DNA from: an uncultured Gemmatimonadales bacterium | GTDB lineage: Bacteria; Gemmatimonadota; Gemmatimonadetes; Longimicrobiales; Gaopeijiaceae | Length of the DNA stretch: 64,000 nt | Direction: 5' to 3' | NCBI GenBank assembly: GCA_937919655.1 | Contig: CALFPJ010000068.1 | Location: forward strand, 1-64,000 | Position numbers and translations under genes: made by a program | In this document: one piece after another, positions 46,372 through 56,343 of the stretch | Numbering within the stretch: the first letter of the stretch is position 1 | Layout of the letters: each line of letters opens with the position of its first letter | The notes under the pieces: generated by a model | The model's database searches: none | The model's input: the letters and a program-made list of their open reading frames with translations, nothing else | Told to the model about the DNA's origin: nothing

Positions 46372-47189
46372 CTGGCACCATCTAGAGCGCCGATCAGTCC
46401 GGCGAGCACAAGGCCCAACCGAGCGCCCACCGTCCTCCCGACCTGCATGACCTCGTTGTGCCCTATCGGTTCACTACCGAGCCCGGTGCCCTTGTTCGTG
46501 ACCATAGAAAAACCCATGCAACGAAGACCGGCCGCGCGTCCGACGAGGACCTCCGGCACGGTGGACATCCCGACGACGTTTGCGCCCATGTTCGCGAGCA
46601 TTTTCACTTCGGCTGCCGTCTCGTAGGACGGGCCGGTAACCGCGGCATACGTGCCACGGCTCAACGGGATCCCCAGGCTCTCGGCCACTTCCATGGCGAG
46701 GGCCTGCAGTTCGGGATCGTAGGGACAGCTCATGTCCGGGAAACGCACCTCCCCTGGCTTCACGGGCCCAATCAGCGGGCTTCTGAACATCATGTTGATG
46801 TGGTCGTCCAGAAGTACGAGGTCGCCGGGACCCAAGACTCCATCGATACCTCCTGCGGCATTCGTGAGGATCAACACGTCGACACCCAGCGCCGCCAATA
46901 CCCGCACGGGCGCCACCACTACATCCAGGGGGTGCCCCTCGTAAACATGGTAGCGGCCGGCCTGGAATAGGACTTCGCCACCCCCCTGGAGGCGCCCGGC
47001 CACGAACCTCCCGTCGTGTCCCTTCACGCCTGAGTGGATGAAGCCAGGAATCTCCTTGAACGGTACCACCGTCGCGTCTTCGACTTCGTCTGCAATGTGG
47101 CCGAGACCCGAACCGAGAACGACCGCCACCCTCGGCACCGACGGCAGTCTGGCCCGGAGCGATTCGGCGGCCTCTGAGATATTGATCAT
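46350..47189 (-). CDS. Purine nucleoside phosphorylase (trimeric type)
   Basis: 279 residues. VVLGSGLGHIADEV (phosphate-binding loop), FQAGRYHVYEGHPL, LTNAAGGI, TYAAVTGPSYETAAE with the purine-binding Glu, GANVVGMSTVPEV and the Asn of MVTNKGTG are all typical. It splits purine nucleosides with phosphate. It lies 17 bp downstream of a concentrative nucleoside transporter in the same direction, so uptake and phosphorolysis are co-transcribed. Confidence 0.95.
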   Translation of the reverse strand: MINISEAAESLRARLPSVPRVAVVLGSGLGHIADEVEDATVVPFKEIPGFIHSGVKGHDGRFVAGRLQGGGEVLFQAGRYHVYEGHPLDVVVAPVRVLAALGVDVLILTNAAGGIDGVLGPGDLVLLDDHINMMFRSPLIGPVKPGEVRFPDMSCPYDPELQALAMEVAESLGIPLSRGTYAAVTGPSYETAAEVKMLANMGANVVGMSTVPEVLVGRAAGLRCMGFSMVTNKGTGLGSEPIGHNEVMQVGRTVGARLGLVLAGLIGALDGASQSVGTK

Positions 47190-47206
47190 CGAAGATGAGC
47201 CCTTGC

Positions 47207-48685
47207 TCAGAGGATCATCCCTGCGACGGTCGCTGTCATGAAGGCCGCGATCGACCCCCCAACCATCGCCCGTAACCCGAGTCGGGATAGGTCATGTCTG
47301 CGAGACGGCGCGATTCCGCCAATCCCACCCAATTGAATCGCTATCGACGAGAAGTTCGCGAAACCAGAGAGCGCGTATGTGGCGATAATGATGGAGCGCG
47401 GCTGAAGGCTATGCGCTCCGCCCAGCATGCCGGCCAATTGGAAATATGCGAAGAACTCGTTCAGGACGGTCTTCACTCCCATGAGCGATCCGACCGCTGG
47501 GGCGTCCACCCACGGGACCCCCATCAGCCACGCCAGCGGTGACAGAACCCAGCCCAGAATCAACTCGAAGCTCAGCGCTTCGAAACCAAAGAGGCCACCG
47601 GCCCAGCCGAGCATCCCATCCATCATGTAGACCAGTGCGATGAAGGCCAGGAGCATCGCGCCCACGTTGAGGGCTAGGAACAACCCCTCCGAGGCACCTC
47701 GTGCAGCCGCGTCGATCACGTTCACGTCCGGTCGCTCAATGTCGACTTCGAGGGTTCCGGCCGTCTCTGGGACCGAGTCCTCGGGGTACATCAACTTGGC
47801 CACAACGAGCGCTGCAGGAGCCGACATCACAGAGGCGGCCATGAGGTGCCCTGCGATGTCTGGAAAATAGACGAGGAGAATCCCGACGTAGGCTGCCAAC
47901 ACCCCTCCAGCCACCGTAGCAAAACCGCCTGTCATCACCGCCATCAGTTCAGAGTTCGTCATGCGATCTACGAACGGCTTGATGAGGAGCGGAGCCTCGG
48001 TCTGACCCACGAAGATGTTCCCAGCCGCCGACAGTGTCTCAGCTCCGGAAGTCCTCATGGTGCGCTGCATCACGAACGCCACACCCTTCACCGCAATCTG
48101 CATGACCCCCAGGTGATAGAGCACCGTCATTAGTGATGAAAAGAAGATGATTGTCGGCAGGACGTTGAACGCAAACATGGCACCTGTATTCGCCACCCGC
48201 CCCGGAAGAGCCACGAAGTCACCCTGCCCGGCTGGTCCTGCCCCCACGGGGACGTTGTTATGCACGAGGTTGCCGAAGATGAACTCAGCGCCATCAACGG
48301 TGAATCCCAGCAGTGCGACCACAACGGTGTTCATGAAGCTGAAGACACCTTCTCCGATCGGGGTCTTCAAAATGAACACGGCAAAAATCAACTGGAGCGA
48401 AATGCCCCAGATGACCACGCGCCAGGGGATGTTCTTGCGATCGACGCTGAGCAACCAGGCGATGAACGTCAGCGCAAAGAGTCCCAGTAGAGATCTCAAT
48501 CGTTCCAAGAGCGGTGTACCCAACGCACCCTGCGGTACTCGGATCTGGGTCACGGACTGCACCACACCTATGGAGTCCGCTAGCGACACAGGGGTGCCGG
48601 CACCCAGAGAATGCACAGCCCCGGTGACCATGAGCAGCGCGGCCATCGCCCAGAGGGCGGTGACGAAGGGCCTAGGTCGCTTCAT
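47207..48685 (-). CDS. Concentrative nucleoside transporter (CNT/NupC family)
   Basis: 492 residues from the ATG at 48685; the open frame to 48766 is unlikely. About ten membrane segments are present. CNT signatures include GTGAMFAFNVLPTII-like gate, SAAGNIFVGQTEAPLLIKPF, SVMSAPAALV and NEFFAYFQL. It imports nucleosides with H+ or Na+ into the cytosol, where the adjacent PNP acts. An N-terminal hydrophobic segment (ALWAMAALLMVTGAV) precedes the conserved core and may be an extra helix or a signal sequence. Confidence 0.95.
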   Translation of the reverse strand: MKRPRPFVTALWAMAALLMVTGAVHSLGAGTPVSLADSIGVVQSVTQIRVPQGALGTPLLERLRSLLGLFALTFIAWLLSVDRKNIPWRVVIWGISLQLIFAVFILKTPIGEGVFSFMNTVVVALLGFTVDGAEFIFGNLVHNNVPVGAGPAGQGDFVALPGRVANTGAMFAFNVLPTIIFFSSLMTVLYHLGVMQIAVKGVAFVMQRTMRTSGAETLSAAGNIFVGQTEAPLLIKPFVDRMTNSELMAVMTGGFATVAGGVLAAYVGILLVYFPDIAGHLMAASVMSAPAALVVAKLMYPEDSVPETAGTLEVDIERPDVNVIDAAARGASEGLFLALNVGAMLLAFIALVYMMDGMLGWAGGLFGFEALSFELILGWVLSPLAWLMGVPWVDAPAVGSLMGVKTVLNEFFAYFQLAGMLGGAHSLQPRSIIIATYALSGFANFSSIAIQLGGIGGIAPSRRHDLSRLGLRAMVGGSIAAFMTATVAGMIL

Positions 48686-49043
48686 AGGTGGCGGTCCTCG
48701 AAACTGGGGAATCGCGACGTGGACGGGCCAATATCTGTAGCCAGAGCCGTCACCACCACCCACCACCCGTACGACGCTGCGCCGGCGCGATCTCCCACGG
48801 CGCCACGGTTCGTACTCCGAATCATGCCATTATGGCACACGTCTCTCGAAAAAGCCGCCATTGCGGCGGGATTCCCCCTCCATTCCTCGGCATAGGGATT
48901 GCACTTCTCGTGCTGCAACTGCGGGGCTTGGCGCACAACACCAGCATCCGCACGTCGGTGCAATCCGGCGTTGTACATAGATACTGTCCGTCGGCACTGA
49001 AACGCGCCGTCGGACCACTACCACGAAACGTAAAGAGGAGCAC
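48686..49043. other. Divergent intergenic region between nupC-type gene and dnaK
   Basis: 358 bases without a supported gene. It includes a 13-base palindrome TGCCAT-T-ATGGCA at 48825-48837 and a nested inverted repeat TTGCA...TGCAA at 48899-48918. No CIRCE (TTAGCACTC-N9-GAGTGCTAA) or HAIR element is visible, so HrcA or HspR control is not supported. A GAGG-type ribosome site precedes dnaK. Confidence 0.5.
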
Positions 49044-50987
49044 ATGGGCAAAGTCATCGGGATCGACCTCGGTACCACCAACTCTGTGGTGGCGGTCATG
49101 GAGGGCGGTGAGCCCGTCGTGATCCCCAACTCTGAAGGCGGACGGACCACACCCTCGGTCGTTGCACACACGAAGGACGGTGAACGACTCGTAGGCCAGG
49201 TGGCGCGCCGCCAAGCGATCACAAACCCGGAGAACACAGTTTTCTCCATCAAGCGGTTTATGGGTCGCAAACAGGACGAGGTCTCGCAGGAAGAGAAGCT
49301 CGTTCCTTATGACGTCGATCATGACGGCCAAGGTCGCGTCACCGTGAAGATCCCGAACGTGGACAAGGCGTTCACGCCGCCGGAGATCAGCGCGATGATC
49401 CTCCAGAAGATGAAACAGACCGCCGAAGACTACCTGGGAACCAAGGTGACCCAGGCGGTCATTACTGTCCCGGCTTACTTCAACGATGCGCAGCGTCAAG
49501 CCACCAAGGACGCGGGCAAGATCGCCGGACTCGAAGTGCTTCGGATCATCAACGAGCCGACGGCCGCCGCCCTCGCGTACGGCCTCGACAAGAAGGCTGA
49601 AGAGAAGATCGCGGTCTTCGACCTCGGTGGTGGTACGTACGACATCTCCATCCTCGAACTCGGAGACGGCGTCTTCGAGGTAAAGTCGACGAACGGGGAC
49701 ACGCATCTAGGTGGAGACGACTACGATCAGCGCGTGATCAATTGGCTGGTTGATGAGTTCAAGAAGGACCAAGGCATCGACCTGTCCAAGGACTCGATGG
49801 CGCTGCAGCGACTCAAGGAGTCCGCAGAGAAGGCGAAGATGGAGTTGTCGACTACGATGACGTCTGACATCAATCTTCCGTTCATCACGGCGACCCAGGA
49901 CGGTCCGAAGCACCTGAACTACAGCCTGACTCGGGCCAAGTTCGAACAGCTGGTGGACGACCTGAATCAGCGCACGATCCCGCCGATGGCGGCCGCACTG
50001 AAAGACGCAGGCCTGACGACAGCCGACATAGATGAAGTCATTCTGGTCGGTGGATCGACTCGTATGCCGAGGATCCAGGAGATCGTAAAGGAGTTCTTTG
50101 GTAAGGAGCCGCACCGTGGGGTGAACCCAGATGAGGTCGTGGCGGTTGGAGCTGCGATTCAGGGTGGTGTTCTCTCAGGTGAGGTGACCGACGTACTGCT
50201 ACTCGACGTCATTCCACTCTCGCTCGGAATCGAGACTCTGGGCGGCGTGATGACTTCGCTCATCGAGCGGAACACCACGATCCCGACCAAGAAGGCGGAG
50301 GTATTCTCCACCGCGGAGGACAGCCAGACCACGGTCGAGATTCACGTCCTGCAGGGTGAACGCAAGATGGCGCTGGACAACAAGACCATCGGCAAGTTCC
50401 AGCTGACGGGCATTCCGCCAGCACCGCGCGGCATGCCGCAAGTCGAGGTCACGTTTGATATCGACGCAAACGGCATCCTGCACGTGTCTGCGAAGGACCG
50501 CGCCACTGCAAAGGAACAGAAGATTCGCATCGAAGCCTCGAGTGGGCTGTCCGATGCCGAAATCGACAAGATGGTGAAGGACGCGGAGGCGCACGCAGGT
50601 GAGGACGAAGCCAAGCGTGAGAAGGTCGAGGCTCGCAATCAACTCGACTCTCTCGTCTATCAGGTGGAGAAAGACACGGCCGAGTGGGGAGACAAGGTCG
50701 GTGAGGAGACTCGTTCGCGGCTCACCGCAGCGGTCGAAGCCGCCAAGGAAGCCCTCAAGGGCGACGACACCGAGCGGCTGACGGGGGCTCGTGACGAATT
50801 GATGCAGGCGTTCAGCGCGGCTGGCGCAGAGATGTACCAGGGCCAGGTCGCCTCGGAAGAGGGAGACGACGACGCTGAAAGCGCGGGTGAGTCCGACAGT
50901 GCAGATGAGACAGCCAGCGACGCCGGGGCCGCATCTGCGGACGACGATGTGGTCGAGGCCGACTACGAAATCGTCGACGAGAAGTAG
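49044..50987 (+). CDS. dnaK: Chaperone protein DnaK (Hsp70)
   Basis: 647 residues. The ATPase domain opens with [17 protein letters not shown] and contains the [13 protein letters not shown] and [11 protein letters not shown] motifs. The peptide-binding domain carries [17 protein letters not shown], and the C-terminal acidic tail ends in [10 protein letters not shown]. It folds cytosolic proteins with DnaJ and GrpE, which are not in this window. A strong hairpin follows the stop, so it probably forms a single-gene unit. The next gene is an HtrA protease. Confidence 0.98.
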   Translation: MGKVIGIDLGTTNSVVAVMEGGEPVVIPNSEGGRTTPSVVAHTKDGERLVGQVARRQAITNPENTVFSIKRFMGRKQDEVSQEEKLVPYDVDHDGQGRVTVKIPNVDKAFTPPEISAMILQKMKQTAEDYLGTKVTQAVITVPAYFNDAQRQATKDAGKIAGLEVLRIINEPTAAALAYGLDKKAEEKIAVFDLGGGTYDISILELGDGVFEVKSTNGDTHLGGDDYDQRVINWLVDEFKKDQGIDLSKDSMALQRLKESAEKAKMELSTTMTSDINLPFITATQDGPKHLNYSLTRAKFEQLVDDLNQRTIPPMAAALKDAGLTTADIDEVILVGGSTRMPRIQEIVKEFFGKEPHRGVNPDEVVAVGAAIQGGVLSGEVTDVLLLDVIPLSLGIETLGGVMTSLIERNTTIPTKKAEVFSTAEDSQTTVEIHVLQGERKMALDNKTIGKFQLTGIPPAPRGMPQVEVTFDIDANGILHVSAKDRATAKEQKIRIEASSGLSDAEIDKMVKDAEAHAGEDEAKREKVEARNQLDSLVYQVEKDTAEWGDKVGEETRSRLTAAVEAAKEALKGDDTERLTGARDELMQAFSAAGAEMYQGQVASEEGDDDAESAGESDSADETASDAGAASADDDVVEADYEIVDEK

Positions 50988-51016
50988 GCGTTCCAGGACG
51001 CTTGTGACGGTGCACG

Positions 51017-51047
51017 CGGGAGGTGCCGGGCAACCCGGCACCTCCCG
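51017..51047 (+). terminator. Strong hairpin after dnaK
   Basis: A perfect 14-bp stem (51017-51030 with 51034-51047) encloses a three-base loop. No T-tract follows, but the stem is very stable and lies 30 bp past the dnaK stop. It may terminate transcription or protect the dnaK 3' end. Confidence 0.7.
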
Positions 51048-51168
51048 TAGTGCGTCCCAACCAAGTGTAGAAGGTCACGACAGACTCGACCTTCGTGTAT
51101 GATTGGTGCGTCAGGATCGTACGCAGATCCTACTGACATAGACCGAAATTGCTCGGGAGGCCGCCACG

Positions 51169-52722
51169 ATGTACGACCCCCTTCGCGCTAAGGCCAAAGT
51201 GGTCTTCTATAGCGCACTCGCGTTTGTCTTTGGAATCGGGATGGCCAGCGGGCTCGGATGGACGAGCCCTAGCTACGCGATGCCTGTCATCAACGAGCTG
51301 CCCCAGGTCTCCGCGGAAGCGGTTCAGCCTGCGCTCGACCTCAGCGCGGCATTCACGAATCTGGCCGACGCGGTGACCCCGGCGGTCGTCCGCATCGAGA
51401 GCAGGCGGCCCGTAACCACGGCGAGGGAGCGGGTGCCTGAAGCGCTGCGTCAGTTTTACGACCTCCCACAGGGACGTGACCTGCCTCCGTCGCAAGGTGA
51501 GATCGCCGGTGGAAGTGGGTTCATCGTCTCTCCCGACGGCTACATCATGACGAACAACCACGTCGTCGAGGGCGCCGACCAGGTCACGGTGTACTTCGCC
51601 GACCGACGGGTGTTCGACGCGGTGATCGTCGGGTCCGATCCGTTTACCGACGTAGCGATCATCAAGATCGATGCGGGCGAGTCGCTCGCTCACATGTCGA
51701 TTGGCAACTCCGATGAGACCAAGGTGGGCGAGTGGATTCTCGCGGTCGGCAACCCAGGATTCGGGCGATCGGCGCAGTTAGACTTCACAGTGACCGCCGG
51801 GATCATCAGCGCACGCGGTCGAGGACTGCGACTGTTGCAGAACGACTTGGCCAATGACCCACGTTATGGCCCCGCTGCTGCCGGCTTCGCGATCGAGGAT
51901 TTCATCCAGACCGACGCGGTGATCAACCCCGGAAACTCGGGGGGCCCGATGGTCAACCTCAAGGGCCAGGTTGTAGGCATCAATTCCGCGATCGCGTCCA
52001 CGACGGGTGCTTACCAGGGTTACGGCTTTGCGATTCCGATTAATTTGGCACGTCGGGTCATGGAAGACTTGGTGGCCTACGGTCACGTAAAGCGCCCGCG
52101 CATTGGCGTCGGGATCGAAGACGCCAACCCTGAGGACGCAGAGGTTTATGGCCTCCCCTCAGTATCTGGCATTCTGGTGCAGACGGTCGAAGTTGACGGT
52201 CCGTCGTCGGGCCGCCTGCGCATTGAGGACGTGATTGTCGGGTTGGACGGCGAAGCTGTCGGGTACGTGGCGGAACTCCAGGCGAAAATCGCGCAACACC
52301 GACCTGGCGACCGAGTGAACTTGACCGTTTATAGAGACCGCCGGCCGGTCGATGTCGAGATCCGACTGGATGCGGCACCCATCAACGAGATCCCGACCGT
52401 TGTCGCGGAAAGCACAGTTCATTCCGAAGACCGCCTCGGGATCAAGGTCGAAACGTTGGATGCCGACCTCGCCATGGAGGCGAACTGGGAGGCACCGGGC
52501 GGCGTCATCCTCACGGACGTCTCCCGCGGTAGCGCAGCAGACCGACGGCAGGCCGCCGGCTACCTCGGTCAGAAGTTGGTCCAAGTGCAGGAGACGCGGA
52601 TCACTACTCCAGAGGATGTCCGGGAGGCACTCGACGGCGTGGAGGGTGGTGCCGTAGTGTCGCTGCACTTTGAAGACCGACAGGGTGACGTTCGGGTGGT
52701 GAACGTCCGCATGCCACGTTAA
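51169..52722 (+). CDS. HtrA/DegP-type periplasmic serine protease with PDZ domains
   Basis: 517 residues; GGGAGG lies nine bases before the ATG. An N-terminal signal or anchor segment precedes a trypsin-like domain with the triad His (MTNNHVV), Asp (DPFTDVAIIKID) and Ser (NPGNSGGPM). Two PDZ domains follow: the first has GVGIEDANPEDAEVYGL and a carboxylate-binding-type VSGILVQTVE; the second, near 420-517, is more divergent. It degrades or refolds misfolded envelope proteins. Proximity to dnaK, lon and clp genes places it in a proteostasis block. Confidence 0.93.
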   Translation: MYDPLRAKAKVVFYSALAFVFGIGMASGLGWTSPSYAMPVINELPQVSAEAVQPALDLSAAFTNLADAVTPAVVRIESRRPVTTARERVPEALRQFYDLPQGRDLPPSQGEIAGGSGFIVSPDGYIMTNNHVVEGADQVTVYFADRRVFDAVIVGSDPFTDVAIIKIDAGESLAHMSIGNSDETKVGEWILAVGNPGFGRSAQLDFTVTAGIISARGRGLRLLQNDLANDPRYGPAAAGFAIEDFIQTDAVINPGNSGGPMVNLKGQVVGINSAIASTTGAYQGYGFAIPINLARRVMEDLVAYGHVKRPRIGVGIEDANPEDAEVYGLPSVSGILVQTVEVDGPSSGRLRIEDVIVGLDGEAVGYVAELQAKIAQHRPGDRVNLTVYRDRRPVDVEIRLDAAPINEIPTVVAESTVHSEDRLGIKVETLDADLAMEANWEAPGGVILTDVSRGSAADRRQAAGYLGQKLVQVQETRITTPEDVREALDGVEGGAVVSLHFEDRQGDVRVVNVRMPR

Positions 52723-52846
52723 AAAACTGCTGACGAAGTGCGGATGCGGAGTTGCTGGGGGCCCGTGAGCCATCCGCACCTCGACATTGGACCGCATCCG
52801 ATCACGTTATGTACGCTGCTCGGCGCTGGGCTTATCTTTCCCCGTC

Positions 52847-52931
52847 TGCGAGAGTGGCGGAATTGGTAGACGCGCGGGATTTAGGATCCCGTGGCTTCGT
52901 GCCGTGGGGGTTCGAGTCCCCCCTTTCGCAT
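52847..52931 (+). tRNA. tRNA-Leu (anticodon TAG)
   Basis: 85 bases with a seven-pair acceptor stem (TGCGAGA with TTTCGCA, one G-T pair), a D-arm containing AATTGGTAGACGC, an anticodon arm CGGGA-TTTAGGA-TCCCG that exposes TAG, a long variable arm (class II) and a T-arm with GGTTCGAGTCC. The 3' CCA is not encoded. Reads CUN leucine codons. It sits between htrA and tig. Confidence 0.95.
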
Positions 52932-52992
52932 TTCACATCCCTGAACGTGTTGATGGGATTCCTTTTTTAGAAAATTTGCTCCGCGTGAGGGT

Positions 52993-54267
52993 ATGACTTT
53001 AGACCCATCGAATCTCCAGATTTCCGTGACCGAGCACGAACGGTGGCGCCGCAGCATGAGCGTGACCGTGCCGGCCTCCGTCGTCCACCAGGAAGAGAAG
53101 AAGGCGGCGGTTCACTTAGCTGGGCGCTCCAGACTCAAGGGTTTCAGAAAGGGGCACGTGCCGCCGAAACTGATTGAGTCCCGCTTTGGCGACTCGCTCC
53201 GGAAGGAGGCCCTGGACCGGCTGATCGGCGAGGCCTATCGCAGTGCCCTCGTGACACAAGAACTCCGCCCGATCAGCGAAGGTCAAATTCAGGAGGTCAC
53301 TTACGAGCCTGATCAGGATCTCGTCTTCTCCATCGAGTTTGATGTCCAACCGGTCATTGAACTCGAGAAGCTCGGCGGTTTTGTTGTCGAGCGGCCCTCC
53401 GCCGACGTGAACGAGGAGCATATCGCTCAGGTGATCCAGCGCGTCAGAGAGCAAAATGGCGAGTGGAAGCCCGCTGAAGACGGCCATGCCAAAGACGGCG
53501 ACGTGGTTTCGGTCCGGATCATGAAAGTGGACGACGAAGCTGGGGATGAAGGCAAGGAGTACGAGTTCCTACTCGGGCAGGGCGATGCCCTTCCCGATAT
53601 CGAGGCGGCCATTAGGACGCTCGACATCGGCGCTTCCGGCGAATTCGACGTGGCGTTTCCAGACGACTTTCCTGACGAGAGCCGCCGAGGCGATTCCGAG
53701 CGTATTCAGATTACTGTGCTCGGCCGCAAGGAACTCGAGTTGCCCCCGCTCGACGATGATTTGGCGAAAAAGGTTGGTGACTTCGAGACCCTGGCCGATC
53801 TTGAGGCGAGAATCAAGGAAGACCTTGAGAAGGACGCCAAGGAACAATCGGAGTCAGTGGTGAGGGGCCGGTTGTTGGATTTCTTGCTGGAAGCCAACCC
53901 GTTTGAAGTGCCCTTGTCGATGGTCGACCGGTACGCGGAGGGCGTCATTGGTGAACAGCAGGGCGAACTGGAGCCTGAGCGCCTCAAGGAAGTCAAGGAG
54001 TCGATCCGTCCGGAGGCTGAGCGGGCGGTCCAGCGGATCCTCATGGTCGAGCACGTGGCCCACACGCAGACGTTGACAGCCAACGACGACGACATTGATG
54101 TGAGGGTCCAAGAAATTGCGGAGAAGAACAACAGCACCGCTGCCCAGGTATATGCTAGTCTACAGAAGGCCGGGCGCCTGGAGATGATTGAACGCGAGAT
54201 CACCGAAACCCGGGTTTTCGAGTTCTTGAAAGGACAATCCGAGATCACCGACGCGACGGCCACCTGA
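52993..54267 (+). CDS. tig: Trigger factor
   Basis: 424 residues. The ribosome-binding domain carries the signature FRKG in [21 protein letters not shown], read in parts. The PPIase domain (~150-240) includes [11 protein letters not shown], and the C-terminal helical arms are typical. It binds nascent chains at the ribosome exit. It heads the tig-clpP-clpX-lon order, with 19 bp before clpP. Confidence 0.96.
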   Translation: MTLDPSNLQISVTEHERWRRSMSVTVPASVVHQEEKKAAVHLAGRSRLKGFRKGHVPPKLIESRFGDSLRKEALDRLIGEAYRSALVTQELRPISEGQIQEVTYEPDQDLVFSIEFDVQPVIELEKLGGFVVERPSADVNEEHIAQVIQRVREQNGEWKPAEDGHAKDGDVVSVRIMKVDDEAGDEGKEYEFLLGQGDALPDIEAAIRTLDIGASGEFDVAFPDDFPDESRRGDSERIQITVLGRKELELPPLDDDLAKKVGDFETLADLEARIKEDLEKDAKEQSESVVRGRLLDFLLEANPFEVPLSMVDRYAEGVIGEQQGELEPERLKEVKESIRPEAERAVQRILMVEHVAHTQTLTANDDDIDVRVQEIAEKNNSTAAQVYASLQKAGRLEMIEREITETRVFEFLKGQSEITDATAT

Positions 54268-54286
54268 CCGCCGAAAAAAGAGCGAT

Positions 54287-54916
54287 ATGACGATTTATCC
54301 CCCATATGTGATCGAACGCACGAGCCGAGGCGAGCGGAGCTACGACATTTTCAGTCGGCTCCTTATGGATCGCATCGTATTTTTGGGAACGGCGATCGAC
54401 GACAACGTCGCCAATATCATCTTGGCCCAGCTGCTCTTCCTCGATGCGGAAGATCCTGAGCGAGACATCTTCATGTATATCAATTCGCCAGGCGGGGAAG
54501 TTTACGCCGGCATGGCGATTTATGACACGATGCAGCATATACGGGCGCCGGTCTCGACATTCTGCGTCGGTATGGCGGCTTCGATGGGTGCGGTCCTGCT
54601 CGCCGCGGGCGCGGAGGGCAAGCGCAATGCGCTTCCGAACGCGCGTATCATGATCCACCAGCCGTCCGGTGGCTCGCGCGGAACGGCGTCAGACATCGAG
54701 ATCGCGGCAAGAGAGATTCTGCATATTCGAGAGAGATTGAACGGCATTGTGTCTAAGCACACCGGGCGATCTGTCGAGCAGATTCAGGAAGACGTCGACC
54801 GCGATCGGTTCATGAGTCCGAAGGAGGCCGTCGAGTACGGCCTGATCGACAGAGTAGTTGAGGGCCCGGTCCAGACGACGACTGGGAAGCCGACCGACTC
54901 AGACAGTGGCGAATAG
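54287..54916 (+). CDS. clpP: ATP-dependent Clp protease proteolytic subunit
   Basis: 209 residues. The catalytic Ser is in [14 protein letters not shown], the His in [11 protein letters not shown] and the Asp in the [13 protein letters not shown] region. The N-terminal [14 protein letters not shown] and INSPGG motifs are typical. It forms the double heptamer that is fed by ClpX, whose gene begins 15 bp downstream. Confidence 0.97.
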   Translation: MTIYPPYVIERTSRGERSYDIFSRLLMDRIVFLGTAIDDNVANIILAQLLFLDAEDPERDIFMYINSPGGEVYAGMAIYDTMQHIRAPVSTFCVGMAASMGAVLLAAGAEGKRNALPNARIMIHQPSGGSRGTASDIEIAAREILHIRERLNGIVSKHTGRSVEQIQEDVDRDRFMSPKEAVEYGLIDRVVEGPVQTTTGKPTDSDSGE

Positions 54917-54931
54917 CAAGAGAGGCCGTCT

Positions 54932-56164
54932 ATGACCAGCGACAAACACCTGCGCTGCAGCTTCTGCGGGAAGTCCAAAGAGAGCGTCAAGAAGTTCATC
55001 TCTGGACCCAACGTCTACATCTGCAATGAGTGCATCTCGCTCTGCAACGAGATCCTCGCAGAAGAAGAAGAGCGCGAAGCCCAGGAAAAGGTCGTTCCCA
55101 GCCCGACACCAGAGGAAATCAAGACCCTCCTTGATCAGTACGTGATTGGGCAGGAACAGGCGAAGAAGGCGCTCGCGGTATCGGTCTATAACCATTACAA
55201 GCGCGTGAATCACAACGGCGTGCTCGACGACGTCGAGATCGACAAAGCCAACATCCTGCTCGTCGGTCCGACCGGTGTCGGGAAGACCCTGCTCGCGCAG
55301 ACGCTGGCACGGATGCTTCACGTGCCGTTCACGATCGCGGACGCCACCACGCTCACCGAGGCCGGATACGTGGGTGAGGACGTGGAGAACATTCTCGTCC
55401 GCTTGCTTCAAGCGGCAGACTTCAACGTTGCCGAATGTGAACGGGGGATTGTGTACATCGACGAGATGGACAAGATCGCGCGCAAATCGGAGAACCCTTC
55501 CATCACACGCGACGTCTCCGGTGAGGGGGTTCAGCAGGCGCTCCTAAAGATCCTTGAGGGGACCGTCGCCAGCGTTCCGCCCCAGGGCGGAAGGAAGCAT
55601 CCACAGCAGGAATACATCCAGATCAACACCCGCAACATTCTCTTCATTTGTGGGGGCGCCTTCGACGGACTCGAAAAGATCGTCGAGGGACGCCTTGGGA
55701 GTAGGCGCATCGGGTTCGATGGGGACGACACCGAACGCAAGGAAGGCAACCTGATGCAGTGGATGGAGCCGGAAGATCTGCAGCGCTTTGGGCTCATCCC
55801 TGAGTTGGTGGGCCGCCTGCCGGTGAGCGTCCACTTGGACGAGCTCGACGAAGATACATTGGTGCGGATCCTTGAAGAGCCCAAAAACGCCCTCGCCAAG
55901 CAGTACAAGAAGATGTTTGAGCTGGAGGGCATCGGCCTCACCTTCGATCGTGAAGCGATCCGAGCGATCGCCAAGAAGACGCTCGAGCGGAAGACGGGCG
56001 CGCGCGGACTCCGGTCGATCATCGAGAGCGTGATGCGCGAGGTCATGTTTGAGATTCCCTCTCGCAATGACGTCCGTGAGGTGGTCGTGACCGCCGAGAG
56101 CATCGAGCGCGGGGTCCCCCCTCTCCTTGTGCTCCACCCCGAGGAGCGCAAACTCGAGGCCTAG
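54932..56164 (+). CDS. clpX: ATP-dependent Clp protease ATP-binding subunit ClpX
   Basis: 410 residues. An N-terminal zinc finger has CSFCGK and [10 protein letters not shown]. The AAA+ module has Walker A GPTGVGKT, Walker [10 protein letters not shown], a [10 protein letters not shown] segment and the ClpP-contact IGF-type loop IGFDGDD near residue 275. It unfolds tagged substrates for ClpP. A palindrome lies after its stop, before lon. Confidence 0.97.
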   Translation: MTSDKHLRCSFCGKSKESVKKFISGPNVYICNECISLCNEILAEEEEREAQEKVVPSPTPEEIKTLLDQYVIGQEQAKKALAVSVYNHYKRVNHNGVLDDVEIDKANILLVGPTGVGKTLLAQTLARMLHVPFTIADATTLTEAGYVGEDVENILVRLLQAADFNVAECERGIVYIDEMDKIARKSENPSITRDVSGEGVQQALLKILEGTVASVPPQGGRKHPQQEYIQINTRNILFICGGAFDGLEKIVEGRLGSRRIGFDGDDTERKEGNLMQWMEPEDLQRFGLIPELVGRLPVSVHLDELDEDTLVRILEEPKNALAKQYKKMFELEGIGLTFDREAIRAIAKKTLERKTGARGLRSIIESVMREVMFEIPSRNDVREVVVTAESIERGVPPLLVLHPEERKLEA

Positions 56165-56199
56165 CCTCGAGCCTTCTACTCGACCCCTTCTGGACTTCC

Positions 56200-56223
56200 G
56201 TGTTGTCGCCCAGGCGACAACAC
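56200..56223. repeat. 24-base perfect palindrome between clpX and lon
   Basis: GTGTTGTCGCC (56200-56210) is followed by two loop bases and the exact complement GGCGACAACAC (56213-56223). There is no T-tract. It could be a protein operator for lon or a transcript hairpin after clpX. It is not CIRCE or HAIR. Confidence 0.75.
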
Positions 56224-56343
56224 GCTCGCCCGCGCGAATCGCCGAGCGCGTTCTCTGTCGCCCAAGGCATTGAGCGCGTACGATTGGCGCCGACGAGTTT
56301 CTCCCCTCCGCGACGGAACGATGGCCGACGCTGGACACTCCGT

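Noticed and set aside
48899-48918. CIRCE-like element upstream of dnaK
   Set aside because: Only five-base outer arms (TTGCA/TGCAA) with a ten-base spacer; it does not match the nine-base CIRCE arms.
50199-51041. 280-codon minus-strand ORF opposite dnaK
   Set aside because: Entirely antisense to a certain dnaK gene and includes its terminator hairpin; no recognisable protein.
52752-52996. Two plus-strand ORFs of about 70 codons overlapping the tRNA
   Set aside because: They run through the full tRNA-Leu cloverleaf, and their peptides show no domain or start-site support.
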